Origin: Rikenellaceae bacterium
GTDB taxonomy: Bacteria > Bacteroidota > Bacteroidia > Bacteroidales > Rikenellaceae
DNA length: 7,908 bases
Direction of reading: 5' to 3'
Assembly: GCA_020859745.1 (NCBI GenBank)
Contig: JAJBVQ010000058.1
Coordinates: forward strand, 1 to 7,908
Positions 1 through 5,582 of this stretch are shown piece after piece (the first letter of the stretch is position 1; every line of letters begins with the position of its first letter). The notes under the pieces were generated by a model. It made no database searches. It was not told the DNA's origin and was given only the letters and a program-made list of their open reading frames with translations. The translations under genes and the position numbers were made by a program.

Positions 1-16
1 CACCGGTTTCTGTCAT
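1..16 (-). CDS. Probable 5' end of a leftward gene cut by the window edge (5 codons)
   Basis: Reading leftward from position 16 there is an ATG followed by ACA GAA ACC GGT (M-T-E-T-G), then the window ends. Two signals support it as a true start. An AAAAGGA purine tract (reverse complement of 21-27) lies four bases before the ATG, and a TACATTTG promoter box lies about 35 bases upstream. With only five codons visible, no product can be named. It would be divergent to the heat-shock gene at 125. The call rests on the regulatory signals and not on coding content. Confidence 0.35.
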
Positions 17-49
17 ATCGTCCTTTTCCCGGCCTTGGCACACCCTTTG

Positions 50-80
50 CAAATGTACCGTATCGGGATCGGGCGCCACA
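50..80 (-). promoter_or_regulatory. Putative Bacteroidetes-type promoter for the leftward gene
   Basis: On the minus strand TACATTTG (57-50) matches the Bacteroidetes -7 consensus TAnnTTTG exactly. TGTG (80-77), three of four matches to the -33 TTTG, lies 19 bp upstream. Transcription would start near 43-45 and give a leader of about 28 bases ahead of the ATG at 16. The -7 box is a strong match and the -33 box is imperfect. Confidence 0.4.
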
Positions 81-124
81 GAGGCCTGGCCCTAAGACGT
101 TTAACCTTTAAATTATAAACTATT

Positions 125-553
125 ATGATACCTGCAAAAAGATCGCAAAACTGGCTGCCGTCGATTTTCAACGATTTCTTCGGCAACGAATGGCTCCCCA
201 AAGCCAACAGCAACTCGCCGGCCATCAATATCCGCGAGACCGAGAACCTGTACGAAGTCGAGTTGGCCGCCCGGGGGCTGACCAAGGACGATTTCAAGAT
301 CCGGATCGAGGACGACAACCAACTGGTCGTGACGATGGACAAAAGCTCCGAAAACCAGGAGGAGCAGGACGAAGGCCGTTACCTGCGGCGTGAATTCTAC
401 TACTCGCACTTCCAGCAGAGCATGATCCTGCCGGAGAACATAGACAAGGAGAAGATCGAGGCCAAGGTGGAAAACGGCGTGCTGACCATCGACATCCCGA
501 AAAAGAAAGAGGAGGAGGTCGCCCCGGCCGCCAAAGAGATCGAGATCCGATAG
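125..553 (+). CDS. Small heat-shock protein, Hsp20/alpha-crystallin family
   Basis: The 142-aa product is a cytoplasmic ATP-independent holdase that binds unfolding proteins and keeps them refoldable by DnaK/ClpB-type machines. A short N-terminal arm (WLPSIFNDFFGNEWLP) leads into an alpha-crystallin domain from about residue 33 to 127. That domain starts PAINIRETENLYEVELAARG and ends with the hallmark GVLTIDIPK. The C-terminal tail ends EIEIR, an I-x-I-like motif used in oligomer assembly. The length is normal for bacterial Hsp20. ATG 125 is the first plausible start and sits after an AT-rich stretch (100-124). No clear TAnnTTTG promoter was found upstream, so a stress sigma factor or other control is possible. 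The gene stands alone and ends 17 bases before a strong terminator. The family call is firm; a specific paralog name such as ibpA is not justified. Confidence 0.95.
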   Translation: MIPAKRSQNWLPSIFNDFFGNEWLPKANSNSPAINIRETENLYEVELAARGLTKDDFKIRIEDDNQLVVTMDKSSENQEEQDEGRYLRREFYYSHFQQSMILPENIDKEKIEAKVENGVLTIDIPKKKEEEVAPAAKEIEIR

Positions 554-570
554 ATCCCGGCCCCGCAGAC

Positions 571-612
571 CATAAAAAAGGCTTACTGCATAAGCAGTAA
601 GCCTTTTTTATG
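571..612. terminator. Bidirectional intrinsic terminator between hsp20 and tRNA-His
   Basis: A perfect 19-bp stem (571-589 paired with 594-612) closes a four-base ATAA loop. The stem core is GGCTTACTGC/GCAGTAAGCC. It is flanked by a run of six A on the left and six T on the right, so a U-tract follows the hairpin on either strand. It lies between the 3' ends of two convergent genes, hsp20 (ends 553, +) and tRNA-His (ends 622, -), and should serve both. Confidence 0.9.
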
Positions 613-621
613 TGTCGGATG

Positions 622-696
622 GGTGGAAGATCGGGCTCGAACCGACGACCTCTTGAACCACAATCAAGCGTTCTAACCAACTGAACTACATCCACC
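622..696 (-). tRNA. tRNA-His (anticodon GTG)
   Basis: Read on the minus strand, the region folds as a tRNA. The acceptor 5' strand is GTGGATG (695-689), the D arm GTTC/GAAC, and the anticodon stem CTTGA/TCAAG around loop TTGTGGT with anticodon GTG at 661-659. A five-base variable loop and a T arm GTCGG-TTCGAGC-CCGAT follow, then the acceptor 3' strand CTTCCAC (629-623). An extra G at position -1 (696) opposite C73 (622) is the identity element of histidine tRNAs. The CCA end is not fully encoded and would be added by nucleotidyltransferase. The acceptor stem has one T-T mismatch at pair 6-67. Confidence 0.95.
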
Positions 697-734
697 GTCT
701 CAGCCCCGGCGTCCTGAGGCGACCGTTGCGGGGA

Positions 735-765
735 CAAAAGTACAACACTTTTCCGAACTTCCAAA
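735..765 (-). promoter_or_regulatory. Bacteroidetes primary-sigma promoter of tRNA-His
   Basis: On the minus strand TTTG (765-762) is followed by exactly 19 bp and then TACTTTTG (742-735). Both boxes match the Bacteroidetes housekeeping promoter (TTTG, 19-20 bp, TAnnTTTG) without a mismatch. Transcription would begin near 728-730, about 32 bases before the tRNA 5' end at 696. This is the strongest single phylum marker in the window. Confidence 0.8.
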
Positions 766-774
766 AAAAATCAG

Positions 775-782
775 TTTCTTTG
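775..782 (+). promoter_or_regulatory. Possible -7 box for the six-gene operon
   Basis: TTTCTTTG matches TAnnTTTG in seven of eight positions and lies 24 bases before the TTG start of the permease gene. No convincing -33 TTTG lies 19-20 bp upstream. The call rests on one near-consensus box and its position between the tRNA promoter and the first gene. Confidence 0.3.
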
Positions 783-806
783 TGAGAACAAAAAATCCCG
801 GAACGT

Positions 807-2063
807 TTGGTACTCGAAACCTTTATAGCCCGGCGGCTGGGCGGCGCAGGACGCAAAGCAGGCATCATGCTGCGGGTGGCCACCCTTTGCGTGGCCGTGA
901 GCGTGGCCGTGATGCTGGTCGCGCTGGGGGTGGTGAACGGTTTCCGCGGCACGGTGACGGAGAAAGTGTCGGGCTTCGCGGCCGACATCCAGGTTACCGC
1001 CCAAGGGAGCGGCAACTCTTATGAAGCGCCCCCGGTGGTGTACGACTCCACGTTGGTCGCCGACATCACGGCGACGGAGGGGGTGACCCGCGTGCAGCGT
1101 TTCGCGGCCAAAGCGGGCATCATCCGCAGCGACAGCACCATACAGGGCATAGTGCTGAAAGGGTTCGCCCCCGAAACCGACACCCTTTTCCTCCACCGAC
1201 AGATGATCGCCGGGCGGATACCGGTCTACAACGACTCCGCCCGCAGTCGTGAGGCGGTCGTTTCGCAGGCTCTGAGCCGCGCGATGGGCATCGGTTTGGG
1301 CGATAAGTTCGAAGTCCTGTTCGTGGGGGGCGATGCGCCCCGGCGCGACCGGCTGCGCGTGGCGGGGATCTACAGCAGCGGCATGGAGGAGTTCGACCGG
1401 ATGACGGTGATCGGCGACCTGGGCGTCGTGCAACGGCTCAACGGCTGGAGCCGGAATCAGATCGGGGGCTACGAGGTCGCCGTGGCGCCCGGCGCCGACC
1501 GGGAAGAGGTGGCCTACCGGCTCTCGGAGACGGTTCATCCGGGCCTGTTCGGCGCCTGGGGCGAGGCGGAGGAGGGCGCACAAAACCTCGAAATATCGAC
1601 GGTCGCCGACCGTTATCCGCAGATCTTCGACTGGCTGCAAATGCTGGGGCTGAACACTGCCATCGTGATCGTCATCATGCTGGTGGTGGCGGTGGTCAAT
1701 ATGGCCTCCGGGGTGCTGATCGTGGTGCTGGAACAGACCCGCGCCATCGGCATCCTCAAGGCGCTGGGGATGGGCAACGGAGTATTGCAACGTATCTTCG
1801 TCCTACGCTCGGTGCGCATCACCCTGTGGGGGCTGCTCTGGGGCAACCTCGCGGGGCTGGCCGTATGCCTCGTCCAACAATACACGGGCCTCGTGACGCT
1901 CGATCCCGAAAGTTACATGATGGCGGTCGTCCCGGTGCGGGTGGACTGGACTCAGGTCGTCCTGCTCGACATCGGCACGCTGGCGGTCATCACGCTGGCC
2001 ATGGCCCTTCCCACGGCGATCATCGCCCGCATCACACCCGACAAATCGATCCGATTCCAATGA
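807..2063 (+). CDS. ABC transporter permease, LolC/LolE (FtsX/MacB) type
   Basis: This 418-aa inner-membrane protein has the LolC/LolE layout. A short basic N-terminus (LETFIARRLGG) precedes membrane helix 1 (about residues 20-42). A large periplasmic MacB_PCD-like domain follows (about 45-275), then three helices near 282-308, 338-358 and 380-405. The cytoplasmic segment after helix 2, EQTRAIGILKALGMGNGVLQ, is the typical FtsX-fold coupling region that contacts an ATPase. Such permeases move lipoproteins or other envelope substrates with a LolD-like ATPase, and no ATPase gene is present here. The start is TTG at 807: no in-frame ATG or GTG lies between it and the stop at 783, and starting at Met21 would remove the conserved N-terminal segment. 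The stop codon overlaps the menG start (ATGA). The family is firm; the lipoprotein-release role is inferred. Confidence 0.88.
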   Translation: MVLETFIARRLGGAGRKAGIMLRVATLCVAVSVAVMLVALGVVNGFRGTVTEKVSGFAADIQVTAQGSGNSYEAPPVVYDSTLVADITATEGVTRVQRFAAKAGIIRSDSTIQGIVLKGFAPETDTLFLHRQMIAGRIPVYNDSARSREAVVSQALSRAMGIGLGDKFEVLFVGGDAPRRDRLRVAGIYSSGMEEFDRMTVIGDLGVVQRLNGWSRNQIGGYEVAVAPGADREEVAYRLSETVHPGLFGAWGEAEEGAQNLEISTVADRYPQIFDWLQMLGLNTAIVIVIMLVVAVVNMASGVLIVVLEQTRAIGILKALGMGNGVLQRIFVLRSVRITLWGLLWGNLAGLAVCLVQQYTGLVTLDPESYMMAVVPVRVDWTQVVLLDIGTLAVITLAMALPTAIIARITPDKSIRFQ

Positions 2064-2788
2064 TAAAACCGCACAACGAAGACCCGGCCGGCAAAAAAGA
2101 ACAGGTGCGGGAGATGTTCGACTCCATCGCCCGGCGCTACGACCTGCTGAACCACCTGCTTTCGATGAACATCGACCGGCGGTGGCGGGGCAAAGTGGTC
2201 GGGATGGTACGCCGTCAGGCGCCGGAAAACGTGCTGGACGTCGCCACGGGGACGGGCGATCTGGCTATCGCTGTGGGACGCGCCCTGCCGGAGGCGGCCC
2301 TCACGGGCGTGGATCTCTCTCCGGAGATGCTGCGCATCGGGCGGGAAAAGGTGGCGGCAAAATTCCCTGGACGGGAACTGCCGATGCTGGAGGGCGATGC
2401 CGAACACCTGCCGTTCGCGGACGGCAGTTTCGCGGCGGTCACCTGCGGCTTCGGCGTGCGCAACTTCGAAGACCTGCCGCAGGGTATCCGAGAGATGCAC
2501 CGAGTGCTGCGAGCGGGCGGGAAGGTCTATATTCTCGAATTTTCGATGCCTTCGCGGGGCAATATATTGGGTAAGCTCTACCGTTTCTATTTCCGGCGGG
2601 TGCTGCCGGGAATCGGACGCTTGGTCTCGAAGGACGCGAGGGCGTACGCCTATTTGCCGGAATCGGTCGGCGAGTTCCCGTACGGGGAGCGCTTCTGCCG
2701 CCTGTTGTCGGAGTCGGGCTTTACCGAGCCTGTGATGACGGTGCTGATGGGAGGGATAGCCACGATCTATACCGCGGAGAAACGATGA
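2060..2788 (+). CDS. menG: Demethylmenaquinone methyltransferase MenG/UbiE
   Basis: The 242-aa SAM-dependent enzyme methylates demethylmenaquinone to menaquinone, the last step of vitamin K2 synthesis and needed for anaerobic respiration. In an organism that also makes ubiquinone the same family is UbiE. The first UbiE signature is at residues 27-43 (YDLLNHLLSMNIDRRWR). SAM motif I is D60-VATGTGD-67, then GVDLSPEML, the family-typical GFGVRNFEDL from 130, and the second signature RVLRAGGKVYILEF from 148. The length matches the family. I chose ATG 2060, which overlaps the permease stop as ATGA. The open frame extends far upstream, but that part is antisense-frame translation of the permease and is not conserved protein. 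The next gene overlaps by the same ATGA arrangement (2785-2788), so translation is probably coupled through all three. Confidence 0.95.
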   Translation: MIKPHNEDPAGKKEQVREMFDSIARRYDLLNHLLSMNIDRRWRGKVVGMVRRQAPENVLDVATGTGDLAIAVGRALPEAALTGVDLSPEMLRIGREKVAAKFPGRELPMLEGDAEHLPFADGSFAAVTCGFGVRNFEDLPQGIREMHRVLRAGGKVYILEFSMPSRGNILGKLYRFYFRRVLPGIGRLVSKDARAYAYLPESVGEFPYGERFCRLLSESGFTEPVMTVLMGGIATIYTAEKR

Positions 2789-3303
2789 AACTGCTGAAAA
2801 TCCTTATACCGGCCGTCGCACCCCTGCTGTTGTTATGTTCATGCGGGCCGCGCGAGCTGGGCCGGCTCGGCTTCGACCGGGTGGACTCTTTCCGGGCCGA
2901 AGAGCTGCGGTTCGGATCGGCCGAAGGGGTGGCGACCCTCTCCCTCTACAACGGGAATAAAAAAAGCGTTACCTTTGGTAGAGGACGGATCGAAGTCCGG
3001 CTGAACGGTCGGGCGGTAGGGATCGTCACCTTGCTGCAACCCGTCGCCGTACCGCCGGGTTACTGCCGTACGGAAGTGCCGGTGCGCATCCGTTTCCCGC
3101 AGGACGGACTGAAGTCCGTAGCGGAACTGGTCTTGCCGGGAGGGGAAAGCCGGGCGCGGAAACCCGACCTGCGGATCGCGGGATCGCTGGGCATCGACCG
3201 AGGGGATCGCATGCAGACCGTTCGCTTCGACCGCAAGGTAAGCGGGAAAACCTTAAGACATATCGGTGAGCAACTTATCCATTCGTTCGGATTCAGACTA
3301 TAA
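2785..3303 (+). CDS. Small lipoprotein, possible LEA14/WHy-like beta domain
   Basis: The 172-aa product begins with a lipoprotein signal peptide. A basic start (MKLLK) and a hydrophobic core lead to the lipobox L17-C-S-C20, so Cys20 would be lipidated after signal peptidase II cleavage. The rest is predicted to be beta-rich, with the pattern VATLSLYNGNKKSVTFGRGRIEVRLNGRAVGIVTLL followed by VPPGYCRTEVPVRIRF. This resembles LEA type-2/WHy domains, but I cannot confirm the assignment. The ATG overlaps the menG stop. It sits one gene away from a Lol-like permease, which fits an envelope role but does not prove one. No catalytic motif is visible. The protein is confidently a lipoprotein of unknown function. 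Confidence 0.8.
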   Translation: MKLLKILIPAVAPLLLLCSCGPRELGRLGFDRVDSFRAEELRFGSAEGVATLSLYNGNKKSVTFGRGRIEVRLNGRAVGIVTLLQPVAVPPGYCRTEVPVRIRFPQDGLKSVAELVLPGGESRARKPDLRIAGSLGIDRGDRMQTVRFDRKVSGKTLRHIGEQLIHSFGFRL

Positions 3304-3307
3304 CGCC

Positions 3308-3820
3308 ATGAAACGACTCTTTTTACTTTTCATGTTGGCCGCCGCCGTCCTCTGTACCGGCGCGCAGGACCGGGTGAGCACTTACACGGCGCGGCTGCGC
3401 ATGCCGGACGCCTCGACGGGGGCGCAGGCCACGGTGAGCAACGACAGCGACGTGGCCGCGGGGCTTCGCACAGCCCCGAAAGGGGACAAGGTCGTGGGCT
3501 ACCGCATCTGCATCTTCTTCGACAACACCCAGAACGGCCGAAACTTGGCCAACGGGGCGTTGGGGACGTTCCGTAACCGCTTCCCCGGCATCCCGGGGGA
3601 GGTGGTCTATGCCAACCCGACTTTCAAAACGATGGTCGGCTACTGCCTCGACATGACCGAGGCGTCCATGCTGCTGGGACGGGTGCGCGAGGTATTTCCC
3701 ACCTCGGTGATCGTGCGCGAGGAGAATATGCCGCTCACGAACCTGATCCACAGTTCGGTAACGGCTCTGCCGGCGGACAGCACCGTTTCCGCGGATCTCC
3801 CGGCCGAAGAGAATTTCTAA
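3308..3820 (+). CDS. Secreted SPOR-like domain protein
   Basis: The 170-aa protein has a Sec signal peptide (KRLFLLFMLAAAVLC) with a likely type I cleavage after Ala19 in TGA-QD. Residues about 64-145 read GYRICIFFDN... VVYANPTFKTMVGYC... EASMLLGRVREVFPTSVIVRE. This is the layout of Bacteroidota SPOR-like domains: a GYR-x-Q-x-F opening, a mid 'Y-x-x-P-x-FK-x-x-VG' and a final 'FP-x-x-x-IV' strand. SPOR domains bind denuded peptidoglycan glycans at division sites. The usual Gln in the opening strand is Cys68 here. I chose ATG 3308, four bases after the previous stop. An upstream in-frame ATG at 3266 would put 14 polar residues before the signal peptide and overlap the previous gene by 38 bases. 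The fold assignment is by pattern and of moderate certainty. Confidence 0.75.
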   Translation: MKRLFLLFMLAAAVLCTGAQDRVSTYTARLRMPDASTGAQATVSNDSDVAAGLRTAPKGDKVVGYRICIFFDNTQNGRNLANGALGTFRNRFPGIPGEVVYANPTFKTMVGYCLDMTEASMLLGRVREVFPTSVIVREENMPLTNLIHSSVTALPADSTVSADLPAEENF

Positions 3821-3833
3821 GCGCGGTTCGGAT

Positions 3834-4559
3834 TTGAAAAGGTGGCTTTTGCGTCCGTTGCATTGGCTGGGCGACCAGTTTTTCCCGGCGGTCTGTCCGG
3901 TCTGCGGCGAAGCGCTGGGCCGGGGCGAACGGACGATCTGCCTGCGTTGCCGGTGGGACATGCCGCTCACCGATTACTGGACGGCCGAAGACAACCCGGC
4001 GGCGAAGATGCTCCGGAATCGGATTCCGGATTTGTGCCAAGCCGCGGCCTTACTCTATTTTCGGCACGAGAGCGGTTACCGGGCGATGATCCATTCGCTC
4101 AAATACAGCGGCCGGCGGGACATTGCGGTGGCTTTGGGCGAGATGTTCGGCCGGGAGCTGAGGGAGTCGCCGCTCTATGACGATATTGAGGTGCTGGTCC
4201 CGGTGCCGCTGCACTGGACCAAGCGTATGCACAGGGGCTACAACCAGGCGGAGGAGATCTGCACGGGATTGGGCCGGAGCATGGGCATTCCGTCGGATTT
4301 CCGCTCCCTGAAACGCATCCGGCGGACGCGCACGCAGGCCTTGCACCGGGACGCCGACGCCCGGCGCAGGAATGTGGAGGGGGCTTTCCGCCTCTGTCGT
4401 CCGGAGCGGCTGCAAGGAAAACACATCCTGCTGGTGGACGATGTGCTGACCACGGGAGCGACTATCACGGCCTGCGCGGAGGCGATCCGCAGAGTGTTGC
4501 CGGACGCCCGGATCAGCGTCGCCACGCTGGCGGCGGTTCGGGGCCACATTACCGAATAA
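3834..4559 (+). CDS. ComF-family phosphoribosyltransferase-like protein
   Basis: The 241-aa protein has the two ComF parts. An N-terminal zinc-ribbon-like motif holds Cys21-P-V-Cys24 and Cys36-L-R-Cys39. A type I PRTase fold carries the PRPP-binding loop ILLVDDVLTTGATITAC (residues 198-214, with the DD pair at 202-203). Further family marks are SLKYSGRRD, VPVPLHWTKRMHRGYNQAEEI and RTRTQALHRDADARRRNVEGAF. Homologs are needed for DNA uptake in competent bacteria (ComF/GntX), and the family is also widespread in species not known to be competent. The start is a TTG at 3834, 13 bases after the previous stop. It gives KRWLLRPLHWLGDQFFPAVCPVC, the expected N-terminus. No ATG lies before the cysteine motif. 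It is co-directional in the six-gene run. Confidence 0.93.
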   Translation: MKRWLLRPLHWLGDQFFPAVCPVCGEALGRGERTICLRCRWDMPLTDYWTAEDNPAAKMLRNRIPDLCQAAALLYFRHESGYRAMIHSLKYSGRRDIAVALGEMFGRELRESPLYDDIEVLVPVPLHWTKRMHRGYNQAEEICTGLGRSMGIPSDFRSLKRIRRTRTQALHRDADARRRNVEGAFRLCRPERLQGKHILLVDDVLTTGATITACAEAIRRVLPDARISVATLAAVRGHITE

Positions 4560-4569
4560 CCTGAAAAGC

Positions 4570-5055
4570 ATGATTACCACCCGCGAGATCGTTCTCGATC
4601 CCAAAACTTTTTTCCAGCTTCTCCTGAATCTCAATTTCCGGAAGAAAACCCGCATCCTGTATGCCATTGCGGCCATACTGGCCGTGGTGTGGATAGCGAT
4701 GTACCCGGCCCAGAAACAGCTTTGGCTGCTGCTGGCGGCGGTCTGCCTGTTCCCGCTGGTGATCGTTTTCCTGACCTGGCGGACGGCGCACAACAAGATG
4801 AATGCCGCTTTCACGATGCCGCGCAGCTATTCGATCACGGACAGCCGAATCGTAGCGCACCTGCCGGACGGGCGGGAGGAGGCGTTCGATATCGCGCATA
4901 TCCACCGGGTGAACCGCACCCGGCGTTATTACCTGCTGTTCACCACGCCGATCGAGTTCATCTACCTGCCGTACGACGCTTTCCTGAACGCGACGGACAG
5001 GGAGTGGTTCGAACAGAATATCGTCCGCCGGGCCAAAACCGTACGAAAACATTAA
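4570..5055 (+). CDS. YcxB-like two-helix membrane protein
   Basis: The 161-aa protein has a short cytoplasmic lead (MITTREIVLDPKTFF). Two closely spaced membrane helices follow at about residues 28-45 and 50-70, then a soluble C-terminal half. That half contains YSITDSRIVAHLPDGREEAFDIAHIHRVNRTRRYYLLF and FIYLPYDAFLNATDREWF. This order, with a PH-like 'I-x-x-x-R-x-x-x-x-Y-x-L-x-F' core and a closing 'P-x-x-A-F-x-x-x-E-x-x-F', matches the YcxB-like C-terminal domain family, whose function is unknown. ATG 4570 is 10 bases after comF, preceded by CCTGAAAAGC. It is probably the last gene of the operon. Its stop codon TAA lies inside an 18-bp palindrome. I see no U-tract terminator directly after it. 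Confidence 0.8.
   Translation: MITTREIVLDPKTFFQLLLNLNFRKKTRILYAIAAILAVVWIAMYPAQKQLWLLLAAVCLFPLVIVFLTWRTAHNKMNAAFTMPRSYSITDSRIVAHLPDGREEAFDIAHIHRVNRTRRYYLLFTTPIEFIYLPYDAFLNATDREWFEQNIVRRAKTVRKH
5035..5045. promoter_or_regulatory. Partial copy of the AACCGTACGGTT site
   Basis: AAAACCGTACG inside the 3' end of the YcxB-like gene repeats the first nine bases of the AACCGTACGGTT palindrome, but continues with AAAAC and not GTT. It may be a degenerate third operator half-site or simply chance, because it lies in coding sequence. Confidence 0.25.
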
Positions 5056-5068
5056 CCGTACGGTTAAT
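5051..5068. promoter_or_regulatory. 18-bp perfect palindrome, probable repressor operator (site 1)
   Basis: ATTAACCGTACGGTTAAT is an exact 18-bp palindrome with no spacer. It overlaps the TAA stop of the YcxB-like gene. ACCG-n2-CGGT dyads of this type are common targets of TetR-family repressors that control efflux pumps. No regulator gene is in the window. It has no loop and no T-run, so it is not a typical terminator. Confidence 0.55.
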
Positions 5069-5498
5069 CGTCTTCACGGTCCCGGAGCCTGCGGTGCCGC
5101 TGGGCACTCCAGCCGAGCTGTAAATACCCTAAGTTGCAACCCTGCGCCGGGGGAGGCTCCGGGCTGACCGCTTCGCGGAATATTTACGAAAACCGTACGG
5201 TTGTCCGCACCCTGTTCTCGGGTCGGTGGCAACCCTTCCATTATTTTGCATCGGGTTTGAAGGGTTCCCGCTTTGTCGGCTTCGCGTCGACCTTCTGTTT
5301 TCCTCGTGCTACCTGCCAAAGCCCGCCAGCGGTCTCCGGTCTCGGTACGCCACTCGGTTCCTCCTCGCTGCTCGGCCATGGGGGGAGTGCCCTCGGCATT
5401 TGGCAGCGTCGGTTGTTTACAAAAAGAACGATTTAAATTAAACTTTCGAGCCGGAACGGTGTCCAAGTAATCGGGAGAAACAGACCCGAACCAGAGAT
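5069..5498. other. Gene-poor GC-rich spacer with inverted repeats
   Basis: I see no credible protein gene here. The open frames on both strands (for example about 5074-5466 minus and 5134-5436 plus) give low-complexity, Arg/Gly/Pro-rich translations without domains, signal peptide or recognisable start context. Inverted repeats are present: CCCGGAGCCT (5081-5090) with AGGCTCCGGG (5154-5163); AACCCTTC (5231-5238) with GAAGGGTT (5259-5266); CTGCCAAA (5313-5320) with TTTGGCAG (5399-5406). An AT-rich patch at 5415-5447 could carry the promoter of the efflux genes, but no good TAnnTTTG match was found. The segment 5220-5410 could be a structured RNA or a dispersed intergenic repeat; this cannot be settled from one copy. 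Confidence 0.5.
5191..5202. promoter_or_regulatory. 12-bp palindrome, probable repressor operator (site 2)
   Basis: AACCGTACGGTT repeats exactly the core of the 18-bp palindrome at 5051-5068. The centres are 137 bp apart, close to 13 helical turns, so two bound dimers would face the same side of the DNA. It lies about 300 bp upstream of the efflux adaptor. A TetR-family regulator is the likely ligand by site type, which is an inference. Confidence 0.5.
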
Positions 5499-5510
5499 AT
5501 GACCTGAAAG

Positions 5511-5576
5511 AAGAAGATCAGAACCGTTTTATTGATCGTCATCCCTATCGTGTTGGTGGGGATGTTCCTGTTGTAA
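5511..5576 (+). pseudogene. Disrupted N-terminal anchor of the efflux adaptor (AAG at start, TAA stop)
   Basis: In frame with the adaptor at 5583 this stretch encodes KKIRTVLLIVIPIVLVGMFLL, a basic start plus a single hydrophobic helix. That is exactly the membrane anchor or signal expected of an RND adaptor. The anchor helix ends and is followed directly by TAA (5574-5576), then RYVIGRSEP, the usual periplasmic continuation. There is no usable start. The only upstream in-frame ATG (5499) is followed by ACC and then TGA (5505). The codon at 5511 is AAG and follows CCTGAAAG, the same eight bases that stand directly before the ATG of the next gene (6614-6621). This suggests an ancestral ATG changed to AAG. 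Two single-base changes would restore a normal roughly 362-aa adaptor. Confidence 0.7.
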
Positions 5577-5582
5577 CGTTAC

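Noticed and set aside
771..1790. Long minus-strand open frame (339 codons) opposite the ABC permease
   Set aside because: It is His/Asp/Arg-rich shadow coding from the antisense of a GC-rich gene; the plus strand encodes a clear LolC/E-type permease. The similar 397-codon frame opposite the adaptor (5529-6722) is rejected for the same reason.
1826..2059. N-terminal extension of MenG to an ATG at 1826
   Set aside because: The added 78 residues are an alternative-frame reading of the permease 3' end. MenG homology starts just after ATG 2060, which overlaps the permease stop as ATGA.
5051..5068. 18-bp palindrome as an intrinsic terminator for the six-gene operon
   Set aside because: It has no spacer to form a loop and no T-run follows, and its core recurs downstream. 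An operator explains it better.
5054..5202. Invertible (phase-variable) promoter segment bounded by the two AACCGTACGGTT copies
   Set aside because: The two sites are themselves palindromic and short, no recombinase gene is in the window, and no clear promoter lies between them.
5074..5466. Overlapping open frames of about 100-130 codons on both strands between the YcxB-like gene and the adaptor
   Set aside because: The translations are Arg/Gly/Pro-rich, without domains, signal peptides or start signals, and they overlap each other and the inverted repeats. They look like chance open frames in GC-rich noncoding DNA.
5499..5507. ATG-ACC-TGA as a start with programmed frameshift or readthrough into the adaptor anchor
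   Set aside because: Even if the TGA were bypassed, the TAA at 5574 would still stop translation, and no slippery sequence or recoding structure is evident.
5573..5582. 10-bp palindrome GTAACGTTAC covering the in-frame stop of the adaptor
   Set aside because: Several 10-bp palindromes are expected by chance in 8 kb, and it has no repeat copy or promoter context here.
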